From: CF-162 sp040882565
GTDB taxonomy: Bacteria; Chloroflexota; Dehalococcoidia; SM23-28-2; RBG-16-64-32
Length of the DNA: 64,000 bases
Direction: 5' to 3'
Assembly: GCA_040882565.1 (NCBI GenBank)
Contig: JBBEAZ010000019.1
Span: 52,082-116,081 of the forward strand
Shown piece by piece: positions 7,550 through 15,731 of the stretch. Each line of letters begins with the position of its first letter. The first letter of the stretch is position 1. Made by a program: the position numbers and the translations under genes. The notes below the pieces were generated by a model. That model had not been told where the DNA came from. It saw only the letters and a program-made list of their open reading frames with translations, and did not search any database.

Positions 7550-8193
7550 TGCGCCTGCTACTGATCCGCCACGCTGAGTCTACCGGTAACGCCGAGTCGC
7601 GGCTGCAAGGGCGCCGCAATTTCCCGCTGACGCCGCACGGCGAACGCCAGGCCGAGAGCCTCGCTCATCGCCTGCAGGAGATGGACGTGAGTGCGGTCTA
7701 TGCCAGCCCGCTGCTGCGCGCAATGCAGACCGCTGAGTACGTCGCGGCGGCGTGCGGCGTCGCGGTGACGTCCGATGCGCGCATCCAGGAGTACGACTTC
7801 GGCGAAGCGGTCTCGGGCCTGACCTGGGACGTCATCCGCGAACGGCACCCCGATGTGATCGCGGCGATGAGGACGAACGACTCCGCGTTCCCGCGCTATC
7901 CCGGCGAAGAAGGGCGCGGCGTTTTCTCGCAGCGGGTGGCGGCGGCACTCGCCGAGATCCGGGAGCGGCATAGCAACGCCCACGCGGTTGCCGTTGTCAC
8001 CCACGCTGGGCCGATCGTCGTCCATATCATGGACGTCGTGGGACGCAGCTACGCCCGCCCCATCCCCTTCACGATCGACAACGCCTCAATCACGACGATC
8101 GCTTGCGACAAGCCCGAGTCGTTCGCGGGGGCGGTGGTTATCGGCATCAACGACACCTGCCACCTCCGCGATCTCGCCGCCACGCTTGACTAG
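7549..8193 (+). CDS. Histidine phosphatase family protein
   Basis: A 214-residue enzyme of the phosphoglycerate mutase-like superfamily. The catalytic motif is LIRHAEST with His8 as the phosphate acceptor; GRRNFPLTPHGERQAESLAHRL follows as in cofactor-dependent mutases and phosphatases, and VVTHAGPI near residue 146 supplies the second histidine. Physiological substrates of this family vary (sugar phosphates, alpha-ribazole phosphate), so none is assigned. The GTG overlapping the previous stop was chosen because the RHAE motif normally lies within the first 10 residues. Confidence 0.85.
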   Translation: MRLLLIRHAESTGNAESRLQGRRNFPLTPHGERQAESLAHRLQEMDVSAVYASPLLRAMQTAEYVAAACGVAVTSDARIQEYDFGEAVSGLTWDVIRERHPDVIAAMRTNDSAFPRYPGEEGRGVFSQRVAAALAEIRERHSNAHAVAVVTHAGPIVVHIMDVVGRSYARPIPFTIDNASITTIACDKPESFAGAVVIGINDTCHLRDLAATLD

Positions 8194-8273
8194 CGAGATT
8201 GCGGGTGAGGGCGTTTGCCGCTAACGTTGCGTCAGAATCCGGTCGCAAAACGCACGCTATGACGCTCTAAACG

Positions 8274-9341
8274 ATGTACGGACCTTCACCAGCCGAACGA
8301 AACGCGATGGCGCGGCGCCTTATCAGCCGGAGAAAGCTGAACGAGGCGCTGGACCTCCTCAACGACACGATTCGCCAGGACCCGCGCTTCGCCGAGTCGT
8401 TCGAGAACCGCGCCGAGGTCTTCGAGATGCTCGGCATGTACCCGCAGGCACAGGCTGACAGGCGCAAGGCCGGGGAGCTGCGCGTCTTGTACCCGCCGCC
8501 GCTGCAGCCGACGCCTCCTCCCACGGAGGAGCCCGCGCCGCCGGCATCGGCAACGCCACCCGCGCCCGACGAAGCTCAGGTCATCGTAGGCTCGCCCTTC
8601 GCTCCGGACGAACCAGCGGACGAATCGACGGTCGAGCCGGACCTGCAGGAAGAACTGCCGGTTGTCGAAGAGCCGCTGGAAGACGTCTTCGCTCCGGAGC
8701 CCGCGCCAGACCGGTACGATTCGCCGCCGATGACGCCTGCGTACCGCGGTGCGGAAGAACGGTCCGTCGGCGCGGCGTTTTTGCAGGCGGCAGCCGTCGT
8801 CTTTTTCGCTCTAGGCATCTTCATCGTCGCCGGTGTCGGCATTTATGTTGCCCTGGGCGAGCTTCAGGGCGACGACAACCCTGGTGTGCCCTCTGCGACC
8901 TCACCCGGTGCGACGGACCCCAGCGCAAGCGCAGGCGCGAGCCCGAGTGACACCTCGACGCGTGTGCCCGGCAGCCTTGAGGAGGCGTTAGCCGGGAGCC
9001 CGTTCCCGTTCACCCGCCTGCAGGCGGCCTGGGAGGGGAAAGACCTGACTGTCGACATCGGTGAGATCAGCACTGCGGTTACCAACTTCGACGTTGACGC
9101 CGTCGATGTGACGCTCTCGCGCGGTGGCGCGACGATGTCGATCAGCGTGCTGCTTTACGGCTCCCAGGACGGCCCGGCCGCGGACTGGAACCTCGGTGGC
9201 ACACCTTCGCCCAAGGAGCCCGGGAGGATTCCGGCCGACACGTCCATCTGGTACAACCTCAACGCTGTTGTCGTCGTAACCCAGCATTCCGAGGCGATCA
9301 AGCCGGACGCCTTGGCGGCGTTCCTTGACCTGGCGTCTTAG
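8274..9341 (+). CDS. Membrane protein with TPR-like N-terminus and proline-rich linker
   Basis: A 355-residue protein with three parts. Residues 8-70 form a tetratricopeptide-like helical pair (LNEALDLLNDTIRQDPRFAESFENRAEVFEMLG is split over this region). Residues 73-160 are rich in Pro, Glu and Ala, a disordered linker. A single membrane span lies at about 170-194, followed by a Ser/Thr/Pro stretch and an outside domain of about 120 residues of unknown fold. The TPR end would face the cytoplasm. A TATGAC box ends 10 nt before the ATG. Function unknown; a role in protein assembly at the membrane is only a guess. Confidence 0.65.
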   Translation: MYGPSPAERNAMARRLISRRKLNEALDLLNDTIRQDPRFAESFENRAEVFEMLGMYPQAQADRRKAGELRVLYPPPLQPTPPPTEEPAPPASATPPAPDEAQVIVGSPFAPDEPADESTVEPDLQEELPVVEEPLEDVFAPEPAPDRYDSPPMTPAYRGAEERSVGAAFLQAAAVVFFALGIFIVAGVGIYVALGELQGDDNPGVPSATSPGATDPSASAGASPSDTSTRVPGSLEEALAGSPFPFTRLQAAWEGKDLTVDIGEISTAVTNFDVDAVDVTLSRGGATMSISVLLYGSQDGPAADWNLGGTPSPKEPGRIPADTSIWYNLNAVVVVTQHSEAIKPDALAAFLDLAS

Positions 9342-9363
9342 CGCCGCGTTAAGGACAAAGAAA

Positions 9364-9438
9364 TGGAGCGGAAGACGGGATTCGAACCCGCGACCCTCGC
9401 CTTGGCAAGGCGATGCTCTACCACTGAGCCACTTCCGC
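9364..9438 (-). tRNA. tRNA-Gly (GCC anticodon)
   Basis: A complete 75-nt tRNA with encoded CCA. The acceptor arms GCGGAAG and CTTCCGC pair perfectly, the anticodon loop reads TTGCCAA (anticodon GCC) and the T arm has GGTTCGAATCC. A TATAAT box on the same strand (9450-9455) ends 11 nt before the 5' end. Convergent with the preceding membrane-protein gene. Confidence 0.95.
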
Positions 9439-9544
9439 TCGCTCACCCCATTATACGCCGGGCCTGACCCCCCGCAACTTCCTTGACGCCCGCCCGCGCG
9501 CCGTTTAGCCTGCGGTCTAGCGACTCTGTGTGGAGGAGACACGT

Positions 9545-9979
9545 ATGCCCAGGCTGAAGGCCGCAATCGACATCGACGCACCGCGCGAGCACGTCTTCGC
9601 GGCCGCTGAACCACTGAAGATGCCCGCGTGGACCATCCATGTGAAGGACGTGATCCTGACCGAAGGCGACGGCAAGACTCCCGGCACGAAGGACAAGACT
9701 ATCATCCAGGTCACGCCGCGCAAGAACACCCTGCTCAGCGAGTGGACCGAGTACAAGCCCGGCGAGGGCTGGGCCCGCAACTTCACCGGCTACCTTTCCG
9801 GCGAGGAGCGCCTCACCTTTTCGCCCTCGGGCAATGGCACCCGCGTCGAATGGATCTACAACTACACGCCCCCGTTCGGCTTAATCGGCAAGATTGGCGC
9901 CCTGCTCGTGATGTCCCGTGTGGTTCAGAACAACATGGAGGCCTCGCTCGAGACGTTGAAGCGCGAACTCGAGATCTAG
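9545..9979 (+). CDS. SRPBCC (START/polyketide cyclase-like) family protein
   Basis: A 144-residue protein of the helix-grip fold that binds hydrophobic ligands. It opens with LKAAIDIDAPREHVFAAAEP, the typical first strand and helix of the SRPBCC superfamily, and ends in an amphipathic helix (VVQNNMEASLETLKREL), also typical. Members act as cyclases, lipid carriers or stress proteins, so no reaction is assigned. The start was chosen at the ATG 8 nt after the GGAGGAG ribosome-binding site rather than the ATG five codons upstream. Confidence 0.75.
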   Translation: MPRLKAAIDIDAPREHVFAAAEPLKMPAWTIHVKDVILTEGDGKTPGTKDKTIIQVTPRKNTLLSEWTEYKPGEGWARNFTGYLSGEERLTFSPSGNGTRVEWIYNYTPPFGLIGKIGALLVMSRVVQNNMEASLETLKRELEI

Positions 9980-10001
9980 GTAGCTGGGCGACAATCTCTC
10001 G

Positions 10002-10646
10002 TTAGCTCACACGTCTCTTTCGCGATTTCGCCTCACTGTTCGTCCCCGTATCAGGCGTATTCAGCCGGGTAGGCTCCAAATTTCGCCGGGTCTGATCTGA
10101 TCGCCTTCTTCGCCTACGCTTCGGGGGAGGCCCGGGGTCGTTAGGCAGATCGTCGAAAAACAGTGAGAGCTGGCGCTCAGTTGACGCGTTATCCCGCGAT
10201 TGGCTGTCCCGGAACGTCGTGATCTCTTGCTCGATCTCGCTCAGGCTGGTCAAAGGCAGATAGACGGACGCGAAACGGATATATGCCACCTCATTCAAAA
10301 CGCGGAGGCGTTCAATGACCATGTTGCCAATCAGGGTCGAGCGTACAGCCGGCTTATTCAGACCGGCAATCGTCGTTGCGACTTCTTGCGCAAGAGCTTC
10401 CACCGCCCCTGAGGGAACGGGACACTTGTCGCAAGCTTTCCGGACCCCTCGGATGAGCTTGTCAATGTCAAAGTCTTCTCGCCTCCCGCCCTTCTTCAGC
10501 ACTGACACGCCACCGAAGTCAGCCCTTTCAAGGCTAGAGAAGCGCCGTCCGCAATCCTGACATTCCCGGCGACGCCGAATCCCATCCCCGTCTGGCCGGG
10601 AATCGGTAACGCTTGTCTTTTCGTGCCCGCAGAAGACGCAGATCAC
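10002..10646 (-). CDS. nrdR: Transcriptional repressor NrdR with C-terminal extension
   Basis: NrdR represses ribonucleotide reductase genes in response to ATP/dATP. The zinc ribbon is present (Cys3, Cys6, Cys29, Cys32, with DGIRRRRECQDCGRRF), followed by the ATP-cone domain at about residues 47-137 (FDIDKLIRGVRKAC ... SEIEQEI). The family is usually about 150 residues long; this protein has 214. The extra 60 or so residues are low in complexity and very basic (PPPKRRRRRRSDQTRR and a final KSRKRRVS). The GTG start overlaps the stop of the upstream YjzC-like gene. No reductase gene is in the window. Confidence 0.92.
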   Translation of the reverse strand: MICVFCGHEKTSVTDSRPDGDGIRRRRECQDCGRRFSSLERADFGGVSVLKKGGRREDFDIDKLIRGVRKACDKCPVPSGAVEALAQEVATTIAGLNKPAVRSTLIGNMVIERLRVLNEVAYIRFASVYLPLTSLSEIEQEITTFRDSQSRDNASTERQLSLFFDDLPNDPGPPPKRRRRRRSDQTRRNLEPTRLNTPDTGTNSEAKSRKRRVS

Positions 10647-10828
10647 TTCTTGTGTTTGGTTGGATCCACTGGCATGAACTTTTCGACGGGATGCCTGGTG
10701 GGCGGGAACGGCGTGCCCTTCGTGTGAGTCGTCTCGTAAGGCCCCCGATCGCCGCCGCGCGGCCCGACCGTTTTGTACTGGCCGGAGTCGCCACTCTTCT
10801 CACCTGGACTGTAGGCGGGCTTAGCCAT
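10643..10828 (-). CDS. YjzC-like small protein
   Basis: A 61-residue basic protein that matches the YjzC family: GEKSGDSGQY, VGPRGG, KGTPFPPT and the C-terminal VDPTKHKK all fit the family pattern. The biochemical role is not known. A strong Shine-Dalgarno sequence (GGAGGAGG) precedes the chosen ATG by 7 nt; the reading frame extends further upstream but without family similarity. The stop codon overlaps the GTG of nrdR, so both are in one operon. Confidence 0.75.
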   Translation of the reverse strand: MAKPAYSPGEKSGDSGQYKTVGPRGGDRGPYETTHTKGTPFPPTRHPVEKFMPVDPTKHKK

Positions 10829-10946
10829 CTCGCCTCCTCCTTCGATCACGCAACCTAATTGGGCTTTTAGTCTAATACCAGATGTGGGAGACGTCAAGCA
10901 ACGCGCCAGATCATGTTGTGGATACAATGGATCAGATGTTCGCGTA

Positions 10947-12110
10947 TCAGCCGCGCGGCAAGCCGAGGCCCCGGATCGCGATCAGGTCCCGTTGAACCTC
11001 TGACGTGCCGGCGCCGATCGTGTCCTGCACCGCGGAAAGCCAGTTGTGCGAGGTGGCGCCTTGGTACGGCGCGCGCGGGTCGTTTTCTGATAGGGGGCCG
11101 TAGAGGCCGAGCAGGTTCAGGCTCGTCTCATACAGGCGCTGCGCGAACTCCGTGTTGAACAGCTTCACCATCGCCGCCTGACCCCGATAGTCGCGCTCTT
11201 CGGTGTGCATCTGGATCGCGTGCTCCAGCAGCAACTCCGCGATCTCGTATTCCATTCGAAGCTGCGCCAGTCGTTGCCGGACCTTTGAGTCACTCCACGT
11301 TGAGGCGCCGTTTTCCTTCGCCTTCCGTACTGCGCCGGCCAGTGTGCGCCAGTGCACGTACGAGCGGTACACCGTAATGCGTTCGAGGCCCAGCGCCGAG
11401 GTCAGCACCCGCCAGCCTTCGTTCTCTCCGCCCACGCGGTCAGCAGCGGACACGCGCACATCTTCAAACAGCACTTCGTTGAACCAGTGCCTGTCGAGGA
11501 GGTTGACGATCGGCCGCACCTCCACGCCTGCCGTATCCATCGGCACCATGAAGACGCTGATCCCGCCGTGCTTAGTCCCCTCACCATCGGTGCGTGCCGC
11601 CAGCCAGCAGTACTCGCTCGATTCTGCGCCGCTCGTCCAGATCTTGCGGCCGTTGATCACATAGTCGTCGCCGTCCCTTACCGCGCGCGTCTGTAGCGAG
11701 GCGAAGTCGGACCCTGACTCGGGCTCCGAGTATCCGAGGCACGCCGTGATGGCGCCGCGCGCCATCCCGGGAAGGTACCGTCGCTTTTGGTCTTCGCTTG
11801 CCGCCGCGATGATCATTGGGGCGATGATGCAGCGAGTGAGGGCGTCGCTGGCGTTGCCGCCGTGCAGCGCGATCTCCTTCTCGACCAGGAACTGCTCTGC
11901 GATCGGCCGTCCGCCGCCGCCGTACTCCTCCGGCCAACTGATCGCCAGCCAGCCTGTGGCGCCGAGCTTCAGCTCGAACTCGCGGTCGGGCATGTAGCCG
12001 GGCGGCATCGGCGCGGGGTCGGAGTCGTGATCCGTGCCGAGCTCGGCCTTCAGCCAGTCGTGCACCTGGCGGCGTAGAGCCTCATTTTCAGGGGAGAGCC
12101 GGAAATCCAT
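10947..12110 (-). CDS. Acyl-CoA dehydrogenase
   Basis: A 387-residue flavoenzyme of the acyl-CoA dehydrogenase family, which introduces a trans-2 double bond into acyl-CoA with FAD. The helical N-terminal domain begins MDFRLSPENEALRRQVHDWL, the middle beta domain contains the ACLGYSEPESGSDFASLQTRA flavin/substrate segment, and the C-terminal bundle ends in GTSEVQRDLIAIRGLGLPRG. Substrate chain length cannot be told. The start was chosen 9 nt after a perfect TATAAT box; an upstream extension of 46 codons is not family-like. It is divergent from the 2-oxoacid dehydrogenase operon. Confidence 0.9.
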   Translation of the reverse strand: MDFRLSPENEALRRQVHDWLKAELGTDHDSDPAPMPPGYMPDREFELKLGATGWLAISWPEEYGGGGRPIAEQFLVEKEIALHGGNASDALTRCIIAPMIIAAASEDQKRRYLPGMARGAITACLGYSEPESGSDFASLQTRAVRDGDDYVINGRKIWTSGAESSEYCWLAARTDGEGTKHGGISVFMVPMDTAGVEVRPIVNLLDRHWFNEVLFEDVRVSAADRVGGENEGWRVLTSALGLERITVYRSYVHWRTLAGAVRKAKENGASTWSDSKVRQRLAQLRMEYEIAELLLEHAIQMHTEERDYRGQAAMVKLFNTEFAQRLYETSLNLLGLYGPLSENDPRAPYQGATSHNWLSAVQDTIGAGTSEVQRDLIAIRGLGLPRG

Positions 12111-12266
12111 TGCGAGACGATTATACGTCGGCAGAGCGGCGACCTCACCGATCTTTACGAAGGTGACACGTCGGACGCAGGGAACGACGCATCTCGCTCG
12201 TTGACGCCTTACGCAGGTGGCGGGATAATCTAGATAGGCGATATGCATCTACAATTGAGCGTGTAA

Positions 12267-13694
12267 ATGTCGCCTCGGCGCGGGACCGACAAACCTGATG
12301 AAGGCGGTTCGTTGGACGAAATTGACCTGGTAGTCGTCGGTGCAGGAACCGGCGGCTACACCGCAGCGATAAGGGCAACTCAGCTTGGCCTGTCGGCCGC
12401 CATAATCGAACGTGACAAGGTTGGCGGAACCTGCCTCCACCGCGGCTGCATCCCGACGAAGGCCTGGCTGCACAGCGCCGAAGTATTCAGCCAGGTCCGC
12501 AACGCCGCGACCTTTGGCGTCAACGTTGGCGAACCGACGCTCGACTACACGGTTCTCCGCGAGCGTCAGCAGACCGTCGTCGAGACGCTGCACAAGAGCC
12601 TGCGTTCGACCATCCAGAAGCACAAAGTCGAGATCGTTGAGGGCGAGGGCAGGATCGTCTCGTCCACTGAAGTCGCGGTTGGTGAGCGACGCCTCAAGGC
12701 GAAGAGCATCGTCATCGCGACCGGCTCGCAGCCGAAGAGCATTCCGGGGATGGCGGCCGACGGCGACCGCATCCTGACGAGCGATCATCTACTCCAACGC
12801 GACCAGCCCCCGAAATCGATCGTGATCATCGGCGCCGGCGCCGTCGGCTGCGAGTTCGCATCCTTTTTCGCGGACATCGGTAGCGCGGTAACCCTTGTCG
12901 AGATGATGCCGACGGTCGTGCCCTTGGAGGACCTCGATGCAGGCAAAGTCCTGGCGAAGGCGCTCGCGGCGCGCGGAGTCGAAGTGATGACGTCTGCGAA
13001 GCTGCTCCCGGACCGGACGCGAAGCTACGACGGCGTGGTCGAGGTGACGGTCGAGCACGCCGGCGCCGAAAAGCAGGTGAAGGCGGACGTTGTGCTCTTG
13101 GCCGTCGGCCGTGAATCTGTGACGGAAGGCTTGGGCCTCGAAAATACGCAGGTGAAGATCGAACATGGCTGGATCCAGGTCGACGAGACGTACCGCACCG
13201 CCGAGTCGACGGTCTACGCCGTGGGCGACGCAATCGGCGGCCTCTTGCTGGCCCACGTTGCCGGCGCCGAGGGTTTCATCGCCGCGGATGCGATCGCCGG
13301 CAAGAACCCAGAGATGCTGGACTACACCCGTGTGCCGCGAGTGACCTACAGTAGTCCGCAGGTGGCCTCGGTCGGCCTGACCGTGGAACAGGCGAAGGAA
13401 CAGGGGCTGAACGCCAAGGCGCAGCGCTTCTCTCTCAAGAACAACGCGATGGCGCTGATCCAGGACGAGACAGAGGGCTTCGCCAAGGTCGTCTTCGACC
13501 AGGACTCGGGCAGAGTACTTGGCGTTTACCTCGTCGGGGCGCACGTCGCGGACATTGTTTCGGAGGCGGCACTCGGGAAGTTCCTCGAGGCGTCGGCCTG
13601 GGAGATGGGCACGAGCGTTCATCCACATCCTTCGTTGAGTGAAGCGCTGGGCGAAGCGGCCCAGCTTTCGGCAGGGATTAGCATTTACTGGTAG
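12267..13694 (+). CDS. lpdA: Dihydrolipoyl dehydrogenase (E3)
   Basis: A 475-residue FAD-dependent disulfide oxidoreductase that reoxidises the lipoyl group of E2 with NAD. FAD-binding VVVGAGTGGYTAA is at 22-34, the redox disulfide is in GGTCLHRGCIPTK (Cys56 and Cys61), the NAD-binding GAGAVGCEFA follows mid-protein, and HPHPSLSEA supplies the catalytic His near the C-terminus. It is the first gene of an E3-E1 alpha-E1 beta-E2-lipB operon. A TACAAT box ends 11 nt before the ATG and no Shine-Dalgarno sequence is present. The stop codon lies in the first unit of a 19-bp tandem duplication. Confidence 0.95.
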   Translation: MSPRRGTDKPDEGGSLDEIDLVVVGAGTGGYTAAIRATQLGLSAAIIERDKVGGTCLHRGCIPTKAWLHSAEVFSQVRNAATFGVNVGEPTLDYTVLRERQQTVVETLHKSLRSTIQKHKVEIVEGEGRIVSSTEVAVGERRLKAKSIVIATGSQPKSIPGMAADGDRILTSDHLLQRDQPPKSIVIIGAGAVGCEFASFFADIGSAVTLVEMMPTVVPLEDLDAGKVLAKALAARGVEVMTSAKLLPDRTRSYDGVVEVTVEHAGAEKQVKADVVLLAVGRESVTEGLGLENTQVKIEHGWIQVDETYRTAESTVYAVGDAIGGLLLAHVAGAEGFIAADAIAGKNPEMLDYTRVPRVTYSSPQVASVGLTVEQAKEQGLNAKAQRFSLKNNAMALIQDETEGFAKVVFDQDSGRVLGVYLVGAHVADIVSEAALGKFLEASAWEMGTSVHPHPSLSEALGEAAQLSAGISIYW

Positions 13695-13725
13695 CAAGGG
13701 AGATGGCTGGTAGCAAGGGAGATGG
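13688..13725 (+). repeat. 19-bp tandem duplication at the lpdA/E1-alpha junction
   Basis: CTGGTAGCAAGGGAGATGG occurs twice, back to back, without mismatch. The first copy holds the lpdA stop codon, and each copy carries an AAGGGAG with a nearby ATG. The duplication adds spurious start sites before E1 alpha: the ATG of unit 1 is in frame with the gene, that of unit 2 is not. Confidence 0.9.
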
Positions 13726-13738
13726 AAGGAGAACGGGT

Positions 13739-14746
13739 ATGGTCTCCGTGAAAGAGATTCCCGGAGCGATGGGGTTGGCCACGGAGCAGCTCCACGACCT
13801 CTACTTCAAGATGTTTCTGGCCCGTACCGTCGGCCAGCGCGAGCGGATGCTGAACCGGATGGGCAAAGGCCCGTTCGCGGTCACTGGCGAGGGCCACGAG
13901 GCGACCCAGGTCGGCACCGCGTTTGCGCTGACGCCGGGCAAGGACTGGGTGTTCCCTTACTATCGCGACATTGGCGTTGCGCTGACGGTGGGCATGACGG
14001 CGCGCGACCTCCTGTTAGGGCACCTCTCGCGGGCTGAAGCGATCGAGAGTGGCGGACGGAACATGCCTTCGCACTTCAGCGCGGTGAAACTGAAGATCGT
14101 ATCTGGCTCCGCGCCCGTTGCCACGCAGGTGCCGCACGCGGTGGGCGCGGCGTTGGCGAGCAAGATGCGGGGTTTGGACGAGGTAGCGATCACCTACTTC
14201 GGCGACGGCGGCTCCAGCGTCGGCGACGTGCACGAGTCGATGAACTTCGCCGGCGTGCACAAACTGCCGGTGATCTTCGTCTGCGAGAACAACCAGTACG
14301 CGATCTCCGTCAGCGTCAAGAAGCAGTTCGCCGTGGAGAACGTCTCGGTCCGCGCAGCGGGGTACGGATTCCCGGGCGTGACGGTGGATGGTAACGACGT
14401 GCTCGCGGTCTACGAAGCGGGGAGGGCCGCCGTCGAGCGCGCTCGCAAGGGCGAGGGCGCCACCTTCATCGAGGCGAAGACGTATCGCCTCGTCCCTCAC
14501 ACCAGCGACGACGACGATCGGCGCTACCGCAGTGCCGAAGAGGTGCAGGAGTGGACCAAGAAGGACCCGCTCGTGCGTTTCCAGGCATGGCTCGAGGAGC
14601 ACGGCATCGCCGACCGCAACGCCATCGAGGCGCTCCAGGCGAAAGTGCTCCAGGAGGTTGACGAGGCTACGGATTACGCCGAGAAGGCGCCGCTGCCGGA
14701 GCCTGAATCGGCACTTCGCCACGTGTTCGTGGAGGAGGAGAAGTAG
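13739..14746 (+). CDS. 2-oxoacid dehydrogenase E1 component, alpha subunit
   Basis: A 335-residue thiamin-diphosphate enzyme subunit that decarboxylates a 2-oxoacid and passes the acyl group to E2. The ThDP motif runs from GDGGSSVGD to the closing CENNQYAIS, with E-S-M-N-F-A between. The protein resembles the branched-chain/pyruvate/acetoin E1 alpha group, and which 2-oxoacid is used cannot be settled from sequence alone. The ATG 7 nt after GGAAGGAG was chosen; an in-frame ATG 12 codons earlier lies inside the tandem duplication. E1 beta follows after one base. Confidence 0.9.
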   Translation: MVSVKEIPGAMGLATEQLHDLYFKMFLARTVGQRERMLNRMGKGPFAVTGEGHEATQVGTAFALTPGKDWVFPYYRDIGVALTVGMTARDLLLGHLSRAEAIESGGRNMPSHFSAVKLKIVSGSAPVATQVPHAVGAALASKMRGLDEVAITYFGDGGSSVGDVHESMNFAGVHKLPVIFVCENNQYAISVSVKKQFAVENVSVRAAGYGFPGVTVDGNDVLAVYEAGRAAVERARKGEGATFIEAKTYRLVPHTSDDDDRRYRSAEEVQEWTKKDPLVRFQAWLEEHGIADRNAIEALQAKVLQEVDEATDYAEKAPLPEPESALRHVFVEEEK

Positions 14747-14747
14747 G

Positions 14748-15731
14748 ATGACAGAGAAGACGATGCTCGAAGCGGTGCACGACGCGATGTCTGACGAGAT
14801 GAAGCGTGATGAGCGCATCTTCGTGCTCGGCGAGGATGTTGGCGGCGGCGGCGTCTTCCGCGCGACTGAGGGCCTGCGCGAAGAGTTCGGCGAGGCGCGC
14901 TGCATGGACACACCGCTTGCCGAAGCGGCGATCGTCGGCGTGGCGATCGGCGCCTCCTTGAACGGCCTGCGCCCGATCGCCGAGATCCAGTTCGCGGACT
15001 TCATCCATCCGGCTTGGGACCAGATCGTCAGCGAGGCGGCGCGCTTGCATTACCGCTCGAACGGCACCTGGAGTTGCCCGATCACGATCCGTACGCCTTA
15101 CGGCGCCGGCATCCACGGCGGGCCTTATCACTCGCAGTCGATCGAGGCGTTCTATGCACACGTTCCCGGGCTGAAGGTCATCTGCGTGGCGAATCCCTAT
15201 GACGCCAAGGGCCTGCTCAAGTCGGCGATTCGCGACCCGAACCCCGTAATGTTCCTTGAGCACAAGAAGGCCTACCGCCTCGGCCGCCAGGACATACCTG
15301 ACGACGACTACACGATCCCGATCGGCAAGGCAGAGATCAAGCGCGAAGGTACAGACATAACCCTCATCACCTATGGACTGATGACGCAACACTCGCTGCA
15401 GGCCGCCGAGACCGTGCAGAGCGAGGATGGCGTCTCGGTCGAGGTGATCGACCTGCGCACGATTTCGCCGTGGGACAAGGAGTGTGTGCTGGAGTCGGTG
15501 CGCAAGACCGGCAAGGCGCTGGTCGTCTACGAGGACAACTTCACGGGCGGCTTCGGTGCCGAAGTGGCGGCGACGATTGCGCAAGAAGCGTTCGAATACC
15601 TCGATGGGCCCGTGACGCGCATCGCTTCGCCTGACGTCCCGATCGCGCCCTACGCCATCATCCTCGAGGAGTACATCCTGCCGAACCCGGAGAAGATCGC
15701 CGCCGGGATCCGCGGACTGGCGGCGTACTAG
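14748..15731 (+). CDS. 2-oxoacid dehydrogenase E1 component, beta subunit
   Basis: A 327-residue transketolase-like subunit that forms the E1 heterotetramer with the alpha subunit. Typical segments are the opening MTEKTMLEAVHDAMSDEM, VFVLGEDVG-type RIFVLGEDVGGGGVFRAT, PLAEAAIVGVAIGASLNGLRPIAE split over the core, EIQFADFIHPAWDQIVSEAA-like residues, and VEVIDLRTISPWD in the C-terminal domain. The ATG is preceded by GGAGGAGAAGTAGG, overlapping the end of E1 alpha. The longer reading frame upstream is a shadow of E1 alpha. E2 begins directly after the stop codon. Confidence 0.93.
   Translation: MTEKTMLEAVHDAMSDEMKRDERIFVLGEDVGGGGVFRATEGLREEFGEARCMDTPLAEAAIVGVAIGASLNGLRPIAEIQFADFIHPAWDQIVSEAARLHYRSNGTWSCPITIRTPYGAGIHGGPYHSQSIEAFYAHVPGLKVICVANPYDAKGLLKSAIRDPNPVMFLEHKKAYRLGRQDIPDDDYTIPIGKAEIKREGTDITLITYGLMTQHSLQAAETVQSEDGVSVEVIDLRTISPWDKECVLESVRKTGKALVVYEDNFTGGFGAEVAATIAQEAFEYLDGPVTRIASPDVPIAPYAIILEEYILPNPEKIAAGIRGLAAY

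Noticed and set aside
14388..14747. A longer start for E1 beta
   Set aside because: The upstream part overlaps E1 alpha in another frame and is rich in Arg and Ser, as expected for a shadow. The ATG after GGAGGAG gives the family N-terminus.
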